A DNA stretch of 64,000 nucleotides from TMED14 sp002167805 (lineage in GTDB: Bacteria; Bacteroidota; Bacteroidia; Flavobacteriales; Schleiferiaceae): NCBI GenBank assembly GCA_965655795.1, contig CBFHHY010000001.1, positions 124,001 to 188,000 of the forward strand, given 5' to 3'. The position numbers and the translations under genes are program-made. Positions within the stretch are counted from its first letter, which is position 1. Every line of letters begins with the position of its first letter. Shown piece by piece: positions 23,777 to 32,198 of the stretch. The notes below the pieces were generated by a model that saw only the letters and a program-made list of their open reading frames with translations, made no database searches and was not told where the DNA came from.

Positions 23777-26443
23777 TCAAGGAGATTTGATCCAAATTTC
23801 ATGTTTGTCTTTTACAGAAACGTAGTATAATCCTTGGGGCCAATTACTTGTGTTTATATTTTGCAGATTATCTGAATTATTTATTTCTATAATCACTTGG
23901 CCCTGGGCATTAATAATTTTAATATCTCCCGCTCCCTCAATCCAAAGATTCTCTCTACCGGGATTTGGGTAAATTTTTGCTCTAGACTTTTTATTTTCTA
24001 TAAACTTTTCCTCAATTCCGACAGTTAAAGTGTCTCCCGAATAATATAAGAGTCCTCCTGTTGAAATTCCCATAACCAATTCTGGCTTTCCATTTGCATC
24101 CATATCCGCTATGACAGGAGTATTAATTCTTCCATTCTGTAAAAGTTTCTTTCTGATAGGCATTCTTGGAATTAAAGTAAATTTCATATCAGGGCGTAAG
24201 CTATCACTTCCAAGTTCAGGCATTAAACAGCCATTGGAGGTTATGGAGTTATTATTATAGACATCACCGAAAGTATGAGATAAGAAAGGGGAATTATGAG
24301 CTGATAAATGAACATCAGAGCTCGGTACGTTTTTTGAAAAACATATCTCTACCATTAGGTTGCTGACACCATCATAGTCAAAAGGTTGCTGCAATGTGAT
24401 AGTATTCCAGCCTAACGTGGGAGTATGTATATATGAATAGCAGAGTTGTGCGCCATTTAAAAATGTTTTTAGACTGTCTTGGTTTGTGTGCTTTATTCTA
24501 ATGCTAAAACCTTGGCTTAAATATGGTGAGCTGGGAGTAATTACGTTTAAACTTAAGTGAGTTATTCTACTTGCTGATACGCCTGAAGCAAGTAATTCAG
24601 ACGCGTGAAAAAGATACTGATGTCTGCCTGTTCTTTTTGATCCTCCCCAGGGTGTCTCATTCAGAGTACTTGTATTTGTTGAGCCATTACCAATGCTGTG
24701 GTCTATATATGGCGGAGAGTTAAGGATAAAGGATAAAGAATCCATTTGATAGACTCCCGAATCTGCTGAACCCACAGCTAAAAAAGGCTTCCCATCTATA
24801 TTGCAATATCTGGGTATTGCTCTTCCTGAATATGTGTTATTGAAGTCAGTATTAATTGCTCCAAATTTGTCATTAACAAGGTTGAAATTACCCTGGGTAT
24901 TCTCATAAAAAGCTACATTTCCTTTTTGAGTTCCAATTAATAAATCTAAATCACCATCTTGGTCTATGTCGGCAAGTTCTGGGCTCGAAACATCTCCGGC
25001 ATCGATATTTTGAAAATTAGAGGTGTTCAAACCTTCAAAGGCTGGAATGAAAAAATTCCCTGAATTTTGTAAATATGTTAATTTCCCATCAACTCTTCCA
25101 ATAATTAAATCCAAAAGCCCATCACCATTTATATCTCCTGCTGTAGGTGAGCACCAGTCCTTTGTTAAAGAGAATTTTGACGACGGCGATAGGATTAAAT
25201 TGGTTTCAATCCATTTGGGTTCACTTGCTGACCCTATATTTTTCCAAAATTCTATTCCTTGCGATGTGCCTATTATTAAATCCAGTAACCCATCACTGTT
25301 CATATCTGCAAGCTCAGGGACCGCATATCTACCTGCGTCATGCATATTGTTTTGAAGAAAACTTGAGTCTGATAAATTCCATGATGGATTTACTAATGTA
25401 CCATTATTTATGTAGGCCCAAACGCTCGTGTCACTTCTTCCAGCGGGCATATTAGGTGCTGCGATAATATCTTTTACTCCATCAAAGTTTACATCTGCAT
25501 ATGAAAAGCCAGGAAATGCGGGAATATCCACAGGTATGTCATTAGATGGCCAAGTAGTGTCTTGCGACTCAATATTGGAAGTGGAAATACTGCCTATGTT
25601 AAACCCAGCTACGGCATTATTGAAGCTTACGTCACCCAAAAGAATGTCAAGAAGTCCATTTCCAGTGAGATCAACGGCAAGCATTGTAGATCCTAAATGA
25701 TTCAACCTATCGGTAAATGAAGAAGTTGGCGGAATACTTCCAATACACGCATCTATACTCAATGAATTGGTTAAATTATTTTCTAAGAAGTCCCCCCAGC
25801 ATGCATCAGCACGAATAAACTCCAATCCGCAATTTTGAATATTTTCGTGAAATTCTATAGCAGAGGCTTGTTGGCCAAAGGTTAGAATATCCACATTGCC
25901 ATCTCCATTAACATCTTTAATTACAGGTCTATCAGTGGATACAACCAATAAATTCGCCGGTGTTTGTCCGCTTTGAAAAGTAGAGAATAAATAGGGTCCT
26001 GTTAAAGCCCAAGAAAATTCGATCATACCAGAATTTCTTGAAGCCTGATATACACCGATATTTCCCAACTTTGAGCAGAATAAGTCTGGTATTCCATCAC
26101 AATTATAATCTGCAAATTCAACCCAATTTTGGCATGAGGGAAATTGTTTAATCCATTGAGGAACATATTTCCAATGATTAAGATTCCATTCGAATGGAAT
26201 CCAACGGCTTCCATCACGGTCAAAAACTAAAAGGTCGATTTGATTGTCTCCATTAATATCAATGTTGAAAATCTGAGGATTATTCAATCCACCTGCAAAA
26301 CCGTTTGCAAGAGTATCACCGTTTGATAAAATTAGTTTTGTTTTGTTCGTGGGTTTAAAATCATAGCTTTTTTGAGCTTTTAGATCTGTTAAATTGAAAA
26401 AGCTTAGAAAAAATACTGCAAAAAAGAGCTTAAGTGACTTCAT
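23777..26443 (-). CDS. Secreted FG-GAP/VCBS repeat protein with T9SS C-terminal sorting domain
   Basis: 888 residues: a signal peptide (MKSLKLFFAVFFLSFFNLTDLKAQ), then at least nine calcium-binding-type Asp-rich repeats of FG-GAP/VCBS form (DINGDNQIDLLVFD, DYNCDGIPDLF, DVNGDGNVDILTFG, DLTGNGLLDILLGD, DVNFDGVKDII, DMNSDGLLDLIIG, DINGDGLLDLIIG, DIDQDGDLDLLIG, DMDANGKPELVMG), predicted to form beta-propeller blades. A non-repeat beta-rich insert lies between the eighth and ninth. The last 70 residues (from KIYPNPGRENLWIEG) are a type A sorting domain that directs export by the type IX system and surface attachment or release. Likely an adhesin or binding protein; ligand unknown. Confidence 0.88.
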   Translation of the reverse strand: MKSLKLFFAVFFLSFFNLTDLKAQKSYDFKPTNKTKLILSNGDTLANGFAGGLNNPQIFNIDINGDNQIDLLVFDRDGSRWIPFEWNLNHWKYVPQWIKQFPSCQNWVEFADYNCDGIPDLFCSKLGNIGVYQASRNSGMIEFSWALTGPYLFSTFQSGQTPANLLVVSTDRPVIKDVNGDGNVDILTFGQQASAIEFHENIQNCGLEFIRADACWGDFLENNLTNSLSIDACIGSIPPTSSFTDRLNHLGSTMLAVDLTGNGLLDILLGDVSFNNAVAGFNIGSISTSNIESQDTTWPSNDIPVDIPAFPGFSYADVNFDGVKDIIAAPNMPAGRSDTSVWAYINNGTLVNPSWNLSDSSFLQNNMHDAGRYAVPELADMNSDGLLDLIIGTSQGIEFWKNIGSASEPKWIETNLILSPSSKFSLTKDWCSPTAGDINGDGLLDLIIGRVDGKLTYLQNSGNFFIPAFEGLNTSNFQNIDAGDVSSPELADIDQDGDLDLLIGTQKGNVAFYENTQGNFNLVNDKFGAINTDFNNTYSGRAIPRYCNIDGKPFLAVGSADSGVYQMDSLSFILNSPPYIDHSIGNGSTNTSTLNETPWGGSKRTGRHQYLFHASELLASGVSASRITHLSLNVITPSSPYLSQGFSIRIKHTNQDSLKTFLNGAQLCYSYIHTPTLGWNTITLQQPFDYDGVSNLMVEICFSKNVPSSDVHLSAHNSPFLSHTFGDVYNNNSITSNGCLMPELGSDSLRPDMKFTLIPRMPIRKKLLQNGRINTPVIADMDANGKPELVMGISTGGLLYYSGDTLTVGIEEKFIENKKSRAKIYPNPGRENLWIEGAGDIKIINAQGQVIIEINNSDNLQNINTSNWPQGLYYVSVKDKHEIWIKSP

Positions 26444-26453
26444 ATTAATAGTG

Positions 26454-26461
26454 TAAAGATA
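26454..26461 (-). promoter_or_regulatory. Predicted -7 box for the FG-GAP gene
   Basis: On the minus strand TATCTTTA, one mismatch from TAnnTTTG, 10 bases before the ATG at 26443. The leader would be about 7 nt. Confidence 0.35.
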
Positions 26462-26470
26462 AAGAACGAC

Positions 26471-26478
26471 TATATTTG
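26471..26478 (+). promoter_or_regulatory. Predicted -7 box for secDF
   Basis: TATATTTG, an exact TAnnTTTG match, 25 bases before the secDF ATG, in the 60-base divergent gap. No clear -33 element is visible. Confidence 0.5.
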
Positions 26479-26503
26479 CCCACTATTTCCAAATTGAATT
26501 ATC

Positions 26504-29500
26504 ATGCAAAATAAAGGGGTTATCCGTCTATTTGCGATAGTATTTGCTCTCGCTTCTCTCTATGAATTATCTTTTAGTTATGTAGCTAGCAGGGTTGAGT
26601 CAAAAATAGAACAAGACTTTAATTCAGATCCAGTCAAAATAAAATATGCATTGGATTCATTGTCAAACCAAACAGTTTATGATTTAGGATTTACATCATT
26701 CACATACAAAGAAGTGAAGTCTAAGCAGATGAATCTTGGCCTAGACTTACGCGGTGGAATGAATGTCATTTTGGAGGTAAGTGTCAGAGATGTTCTTAAA
26801 GGTTTGGTTGGGGATTCTGAAGATGAATTATTTCTTGCAGTTCTAAAGCAAGCAGATATAGATCAGACAAAGAGCCAATCATCATATTTGGAACTTTTTT
26901 TCAATGCAATGGATGACCAGCGTGGAGAAAGATTATACAATGATCCGGGGCTTTACGGGACGAAAGAGATGACAGATCGTCTGGGTTTTAATGCAGGTGA
27001 TGACGAAATTAAATTGGCTTTGACTGAAGATGTAGAGGCGGCGATTGCAAATGTTTACACTGTCCTAAAAGCCCGTATTGATCAATTTGGAGTTGTTCAG
27101 CCAAATATTCAAAGGTTAGATGGAACCGGAAGAATTTTAGTTGAACTTCCTGGGGTTAAAGATCCACTAAGGGTTCAGAGACTTCTTCAATCAACTGCTC
27201 GTCTTGAGTTTTGGAGGGCAGATCAAGGCGCAAATTGGATGCAGTTTGTCGTAAACGCTAATGAGAAATTACGATCTGTAATTGAAAACCCAAATACCAT
27301 AGAAAATAACCTAATGGATCCCGAAGAAGGTGAATTTGAGCTCCCTAAATCTGTGGGCGAGAGCGACACTGATATTGCATCGGTTGAGGATTCCTCGAAT
27401 GTAAAATCTGATTCGGTTGCGACAAGTTTTAATCCATTATTGGGTCTATTCCAACTAAACGTCAATTCTCAAACTTTTCAACCGAATCTTGGCCCAATTA
27501 TCGGGTATGCATTAACACGAGATACTGCGAAGATCAACGAATATTTCAATTTGGATGAGGTTAAGAGTTTGATCCCTGGGGATAAGCGATATGCTCGATT
27601 TGCTTGGACGCGTCCAGAAAATGATAGTGAAGTTTCGCTATTAATTGCTCTTCAGGGGAATCGAAATAATGAGCCTGAGCTTGATGGAGGAGTTATCGTA
27701 GATGCACGTCAAGAATTTGACCAAGGAAACAACCCAGTTGTAACCATGGCGATGGATGGTCAAGGTGCTCAAATTTGGCAGCGTCTAACCAAAGAGGAGG
27801 GGTCAAAAACTCCAAAAGGTCATGTTGCGGTTGTTCTGGATAATCTCGTATATAGCTATCCTCGAGTAAACGGTGAAATCTCAGGAGGTAGAACTCAAAT
27901 TGAAGGAGGATTTTCTTTGGAAGAGGCAACAGATTTGGCAAATGTATTGAAGGCAGGTAAGCTTCCTGTACCTGCGAGGATAATCCAATCTGATGTTGTA
28001 GGCCCGAGTTTGGGAAAAGAGGCAATCAGCTCAAGTATGAATTCTTTTGGGTTTGCTTTAATCCTGGTGTTAGTTTATATGGTATTTTATTATAGCGCAG
28101 CGGGTATTGGTGCAAGTATAGCTTTGTTGGTAAACATGTTTTTCATTTTTGGAATTTTAGATGCATTTAATGCCGTTTTGACATTGCCTGGAATGGCTGG
28201 GATTGTTTTAACAATTGGTATGGCTGTAGATGCCAATGTTCTTATTAATGACCGTATTCGCGAAGAGTTATTAAAAGGTAAAGCCCTAAAACATGCGATA
28301 TCAGATGGATATAAGGGGTCTAGGGCAGCAATTATTGATGCGAATGTTACAACTCTTTTAACAGCAATTATACTTTTCTCTTTTGGTACTGGCCCGATTC
28401 GGGGATTTGCAACTACTTTAATCATTGGTATCGCTTCTTCGCTCTTCACTGCGCTTTTTATTACTAGGTTATATTTTGAGTGGAGAGTAAGGAAATCAGA
28501 AAAGCTTCCTTTTTCCACTAAATTGACAGAAAAGTTATTTACGAATACGAACTTTAGTTTTTTAAATTTCAGAAAGCCCGCTTATATATTTTCCTCCATT
28601 TTAATTATTGCTAGTTTGGCTTCCCTTTTGACAAAAGGATTAAGCTTGGGTGTGGATTTTGAGGGAGGTAGAAGTTATCAAGTCCGTTTTGATCAATCTG
28701 TAGAAGTGGCAAAAATCTCCAGCTCTTTGGAACTTTTATTTATTGATGAAGACGGAAGATCATTTTCCCCAACGGTTAAAACCCTTGGTAGTCCTGATCA
28801 GGTTGTAATAACTACAAATTTTAGAATATCTGAAAATGGATCTGATGTTGAAGAGTCCTTACGTAGTCAGTTATTTAATGGTGTAAAATCATTTTACTTA
28901 AGTGATATTTCTGAGAGTGAATTTTTGAACCCACCATCGGATAAAGCCATTGGCCTTGTTGCTTCTCGTCAAGTAGGACCAACAGTTGCAGATGATATAA
29001 AAAATACAGCATTCATTGCAGTGATATTTTCATTATTAGCTATTTTCTTGTACCTGCTATTCAGGTTCAGTAAGTGGCAATATTCATTGGGCGCAGTAAC
29101 TGCTACGATTCATGATACTATTATTGTTCTAGGAGCATATTCAATTTTGGATGGTGTTCTGCCATTTTCACTAGAAGTTGATCAAGCTTTTATTGCCGCA
29201 ATTTTAACAGTGATAGGATATTCTTTGAATGATACGGTGGTTGTTTTTGATAGAATTAGAGAGTTTTTTAATCTCCAATCAAAAAATGAAACTAAACATA
29301 AAGTGATAGATAATGCGTTAAATTCAACTTTGAGTAGAACTTTTAATACATCAGCGACAACAATTATTGTACTACTGATCATTTTTGTTTTTGGCGGTGA
29401 GGTTTTACGAGGTTTTATTTTTGCAATTTTGCTTGGCGTTGTAGTTGGAACATATTCTTCTTTATTTATTGCATCTCCAGTTTTAAATGATACTACGGAC

Positions 29501-29524
29501 AGATTAAGTAAGAAAAAGATTTAA
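26504..29524 (+). CDS. secDF: Fused protein translocase SecDF
   Basis: 1006 residues. Uses the proton gradient to help SecYEG pull preproteins out on the periplasmic side. SecD half: N-terminal membrane segment, LGLDLRGGMNVILEV, periplasmic P1 domain with a long insertion (residues about 250-400, containing an acidic Asp/Glu/Ser-rich stretch), then a six-segment membrane core with GMAVDANVLINDRIREEL. SecF half from about residue 690: LGVDFEGGRSYQVRF and IGYSLNDTVVVFDRIREF. Single-chain SecDF is the usual Bacteroidota form. tatA starts 10 bases later. Confidence 0.95.
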   Translation: MQNKGVIRLFAIVFALASLYELSFSYVASRVESKIEQDFNSDPVKIKYALDSLSNQTVYDLGFTSFTYKEVKSKQMNLGLDLRGGMNVILEVSVRDVLKGLVGDSEDELFLAVLKQADIDQTKSQSSYLELFFNAMDDQRGERLYNDPGLYGTKEMTDRLGFNAGDDEIKLALTEDVEAAIANVYTVLKARIDQFGVVQPNIQRLDGTGRILVELPGVKDPLRVQRLLQSTARLEFWRADQGANWMQFVVNANEKLRSVIENPNTIENNLMDPEEGEFELPKSVGESDTDIASVEDSSNVKSDSVATSFNPLLGLFQLNVNSQTFQPNLGPIIGYALTRDTAKINEYFNLDEVKSLIPGDKRYARFAWTRPENDSEVSLLIALQGNRNNEPELDGGVIVDARQEFDQGNNPVVTMAMDGQGAQIWQRLTKEEGSKTPKGHVAVVLDNLVYSYPRVNGEISGGRTQIEGGFSLEEATDLANVLKAGKLPVPARIIQSDVVGPSLGKEAISSSMNSFGFALILVLVYMVFYYSAAGIGASIALLVNMFFIFGILDAFNAVLTLPGMAGIVLTIGMAVDANVLINDRIREELLKGKALKHAISDGYKGSRAAIIDANVTTLLTAIILFSFGTGPIRGFATTLIIGIASSLFTALFITRLYFEWRVRKSEKLPFSTKLTEKLFTNTNFSFLNFRKPAYIFSSILIIASLASLLTKGLSLGVDFEGGRSYQVRFDQSVEVAKISSSLELLFIDEDGRSFSPTVKTLGSPDQVVITTNFRISENGSDVEESLRSQLFNGVKSFYLSDISESEFLNPPSDKAIGLVASRQVGPTVADDIKNTAFIAVIFSLLAIFLYLLFRFSKWQYSLGAVTATIHDTIIVLGAYSILDGVLPFSLEVDQAFIAAILTVIGYSLNDTVVVFDRIREFFNLQSKNETKHKVIDNALNSTLSRTFNTSATTIIVLLIIFVFGGEVLRGFIFAILLGVVVGTYSSLFIASPVLNDTTDRLSKKKI

Positions 29525-29534
29525 CTTTAAGTTC

Positions 29535-29786
29535 ATGTTACTCTTCATCAGCTCTGCAGAAATTATTTTTTTATTATTTGTAGTTCTGATGCTTTTCGGC
29601 ACAGATAAATTGCCGGGATTTATAAGAACGGCAGGTAAAATAATTCGTTCGGTTAGAAACGCTTCAAATGACCTAAAATCTGAAATTTCAAAAGTTTCAA
29701 TGGAGAACTCAGTAGTAAAAGATATTGAAGAAGGCGTAAAGGAAATTAAAGATTCAATTGAAGATACGGTTTCTAGGACAAAATAA
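29535..29786 (+). CDS. tatA: Twin-arginine translocase TatA/TatB-family subunit
   Basis: 83 residues: one N-terminal membrane segment (SSAEIIFLLFVVLMLFGTDKLPGF), an amphipathic helix (IRTAGKIIRSVRNASNDLK) and a charged tail. This is the TatA/B architecture that forms the pore or receptor for folded Tat substrates. FGTDKLP matches the TatA-type F-G-x-x-K-L-P hinge. TatA and TatB cannot be separated by length alone. It directly follows secDF, grouping two export systems; tatC is not in the window. Confidence 0.85.
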   Translation: MLLFISSAEIIFLLFVVLMLFGTDKLPGFIRTAGKIIRSVRNASNDLKSEISKVSMENSVVKDIEEGVKEIKDSIEDTVSRTK

Positions 29787-29814
29787 AGTTTTAAACAATT
29801 TTCACAAAAATTAT

Positions 29815-29889
29815 GGGGGGTAGTGTTGAAAAATAGTTAATTTTTATTGTTGTCTATATTTTTAAGGGGGGGTATATTTGAAAAAAATA
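29815..29889 (+). repeat. Imperfect direct repeat of a G-run/promoter-like unit upstream of glnN
   Basis: Two units about 52 bases apart share G6-TA-nn-n-TTGAAAAA: 29815-29835 (with TAGTGTTG) and 29867-29889 (with the -7 box TATATTTG). Runs of six and seven G are conspicuous in an AT-rich intergenic region. Tandem promoters or a regulator site are possible. Confidence 0.5.
29847..29880 (+). promoter_or_regulatory. Predicted glnN promoter
   Basis: TTGTTG (29847-29852) and an exact TATATTTG -7 box (29873-29880), spaced by 20 bases, fit the Bacteroidota -33/-7 pattern well. The transcript would start near 29884, about 12 nt before the ATG. Confidence 0.65.
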
Positions 29890-29895
29890 TAAAAA

Positions 29896-32085
29896 ATGGC
29901 AACACTTCGTTTTAATAGTATACTAGAGTCAACATCACACAAACCTATAAATTTTTCAAATCCGTACGATAAATCCTCAGAATATTTTGGATCACATGTT
30001 TTTAACATGAATTCAATGAGGGAGTATATGCCAAAAGAGGCTTTTGAATCCGTTAAGAATGCTATTGAAAAAGGTGAAAAAATAAATCTCTCAGTTGCTG
30101 ATCAAGTAGCAACGGCGATGAAATCCTGGTCTATCTCAAAAGGGGCAACGCACTATACTCATTGGTTTCAGCCTCTCACCGGTTCGACTGCTGAAAAGCA
30201 TGATGGATTTTTTGAGCCTTCTTCAGATGGGTTTGCAATTGAAAAATTTAGTGGATCTATGTTGGTACAAGCGGAGCCGGATGCTTCATCCTTTCCGAAT
30301 GGTGGTATTCGAAACACATTTGAGGCTCGAGGCTATACAGCTTGGGATCCAACTTCCCCAGCTTTTGTTTTTGGAAGTACTTTATGTATTCCGACAATTT
30401 TCGTGGCTTACACGGGTGAGGCCCTAGATAATAAAGTTCCTTTATTGAGATCCCTTCAGTCGCTTGATAAAGCTGCAACGGATGTGGCTCAATATTTTGA
30501 TAAAAATATTTCAAAAGTAAATGCCACTTTGGGATGGGAACAAGAGTACTTTCTCGTTGATGAGGCCTTATTTATGAGTCGACCTGATTTGGTAATGACA
30601 GGTAGAACTTTAGTTGGGCACTCCCCAGCTAAAGGACAGCAATTGGATGATCATTATTTTGGCAGTATTCCAGAAAGGGTAATGAGTTACATGAGGGAGA
30701 TTGAATTTGAATGCCATAAAATGGGAATACCTGTAAAAACCCGACATAATGAAGTTGCTCCGGGTCAATTTGAGTTTGCTCCTGTTTTTGAAGAAGCCAA
30801 CATAGCAGTAGATCATAATTCTTTATTTATGGATATACTTGAAAAAGTTGCCAGAAGACATATGTTCAGAGTTCTTCTGCATGAAAAACCGTTTTCTGCT
30901 ATCAATGGCTCTGGAAAACACAACAATTGGTCATTGAGTTCGAATACAGGATTGAATTTATTAGCTCCAGGAAAAACGCCAAAAAGAAACCTATTATTTT
31001 TAACGTTTTTCATTAATACAATCAAAGCGGTAAATGATCAGGCAGATTTGATTCGAGCGGCAATAGCTTCTGCAAGTAATGATCATAGACTAGGAGCAAA
31101 TGAGGCTCCGCCGGCTATTATTTCAGTGTTTATCGGCTCTCAACTTTCACAAGTTCTGGATGAGCTTGAAAAGCTTGAAAATGGAAAACTTTCTCCGGAA
31201 AAGAAAACTGATTTAAAATTAAATGTAGTTGGAAAAATACCCGAAATTTTATTGGATAATACGGACAGAAACAGAACATCTCCTTTTGCGTTTACTGGAA
31301 ATAAGTTTGAGCTCCGAGCTGTTGGTTCTACCGCAAACTGCTCGGTTCCAATGACTGTTTTAAATATGATTGTGGCAGATCAATTGTCACAGTTCAAGGC
31401 TTCCGTTGATAAATTAATTTCGGAAGGCCTAAAAAAAGATGATGCGATTTTTAATATGCTTCGTGAGTATATAAAATCTTCAAAGGATGTTAGGTTTGAG
31501 GGAGATGGGTATTCACAAGAGTGGAAAGAAATAGCATCACAACGAGGGCTTAAGAATACTCCTGATACGCCAAGGGCTCTTGATTTCTACGTGTCCAAAT
31601 CGTCAATTGATCTTTTCGAAAAAACAGGTGTATTAAATAAAGTTGAGATTGAGGCACGCTATGAAATTCTTCAAGAAGAATACTTTAAAAGTATTCAAAT
31701 TGAATCAAGAACTTTAGGCGATCTGGTCAAGAATCATATAGTGCCGACTTCAATACGTTATCAATCCACTCTTAGTGAAAATGTGAATCGGCTAAAAAAA
31801 GTTTTAGAAAAAGATGTATATGAAAAGGTTTCGAAGGAGCAGATTCAAATGATTGTTGAAATTTCACAACTCGTAAGTGATGCTCTGAATGGAGTTGATG
31901 AAATGATTGAAGCTAGAAAAGTTGCAAATAAAATCGAGAATCTTCGCAAAAAATCTTTAGCCTACTGCGATAAGGTAAAGCCTTATCTGGAAAAAATACG
32001 TTATTCAGTCGATAAGTTAGAGTTATTAGTAGATAATGAAATCTGGCCTTTGGCAAAATATCGTGAAATTTTATATATCAGATAG
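29896..32085 (+). CDS. glnN: Glutamine synthetase type III
   Basis: 729 residues. Condenses glutamate, ammonia and ATP into glutamine. The length and order of motifs fit the GSIII class of Bacteroidota and cyanobacteria rather than the 470-residue GSI: THYTHWFQPLTG and EKHDGF near the N-terminus, LGWEQEYFLVD, TRHNEVAPGQFEFAP, LLHEKPFSAINGSGKHNNWS, NEAPPAIIS, DRNRTSPFAFTGNKFE and RAVGSTANCSVP. The C-terminal helical part (about 590-729) is the extra GSIII domain. Nitrogen control is likely given its own promoter with repeated G-run elements; the regulator is unknown. The 113-base gap after it holds no gene, terminator or clear promoter that I can see. Confidence 0.96.
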   Translation: MATLRFNSILESTSHKPINFSNPYDKSSEYFGSHVFNMNSMREYMPKEAFESVKNAIEKGEKINLSVADQVATAMKSWSISKGATHYTHWFQPLTGSTAEKHDGFFEPSSDGFAIEKFSGSMLVQAEPDASSFPNGGIRNTFEARGYTAWDPTSPAFVFGSTLCIPTIFVAYTGEALDNKVPLLRSLQSLDKAATDVAQYFDKNISKVNATLGWEQEYFLVDEALFMSRPDLVMTGRTLVGHSPAKGQQLDDHYFGSIPERVMSYMREIEFECHKMGIPVKTRHNEVAPGQFEFAPVFEEANIAVDHNSLFMDILEKVARRHMFRVLLHEKPFSAINGSGKHNNWSLSSNTGLNLLAPGKTPKRNLLFLTFFINTIKAVNDQADLIRAAIASASNDHRLGANEAPPAIISVFIGSQLSQVLDELEKLENGKLSPEKKTDLKLNVVGKIPEILLDNTDRNRTSPFAFTGNKFELRAVGSTANCSVPMTVLNMIVADQLSQFKASVDKLISEGLKKDDAIFNMLREYIKSSKDVRFEGDGYSQEWKEIASQRGLKNTPDTPRALDFYVSKSSIDLFEKTGVLNKVEIEARYEILQEEYFKSIQIESRTLGDLVKNHIVPTSIRYQSTLSENVNRLKKVLEKDVYEKVSKEQIQMIVEISQLVSDALNGVDEMIEARKVANKIENLRKKSLAYCDKVKPYLEKIRYSVDKLELLVDNEIWPLAKYREILYIR

Positions 32086-32198
32086 TTGGGAATAAAAAAA
32101 TAAGAACCAAAACGACTCTATGTTGGGATTTTAAGGTCTGATTACTTTATTTTGGCTATTTTTAGGGAAAATTTATTAGTCATCTTGTTTCTGCATTT

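Noticed and set aside
23746..23788. Inverted repeat AAATCTC/GAGATTT around the mdh stop as a terminator
   Set aside because: The 7-bp arms are 29 bases apart, AT-rich, and lack a T-tract; weak at best.
28090..28518. Long open frame antisense to secDF
   Set aside because: It mirrors the SecD membrane core, has no start context or family match, and secDF is intact.
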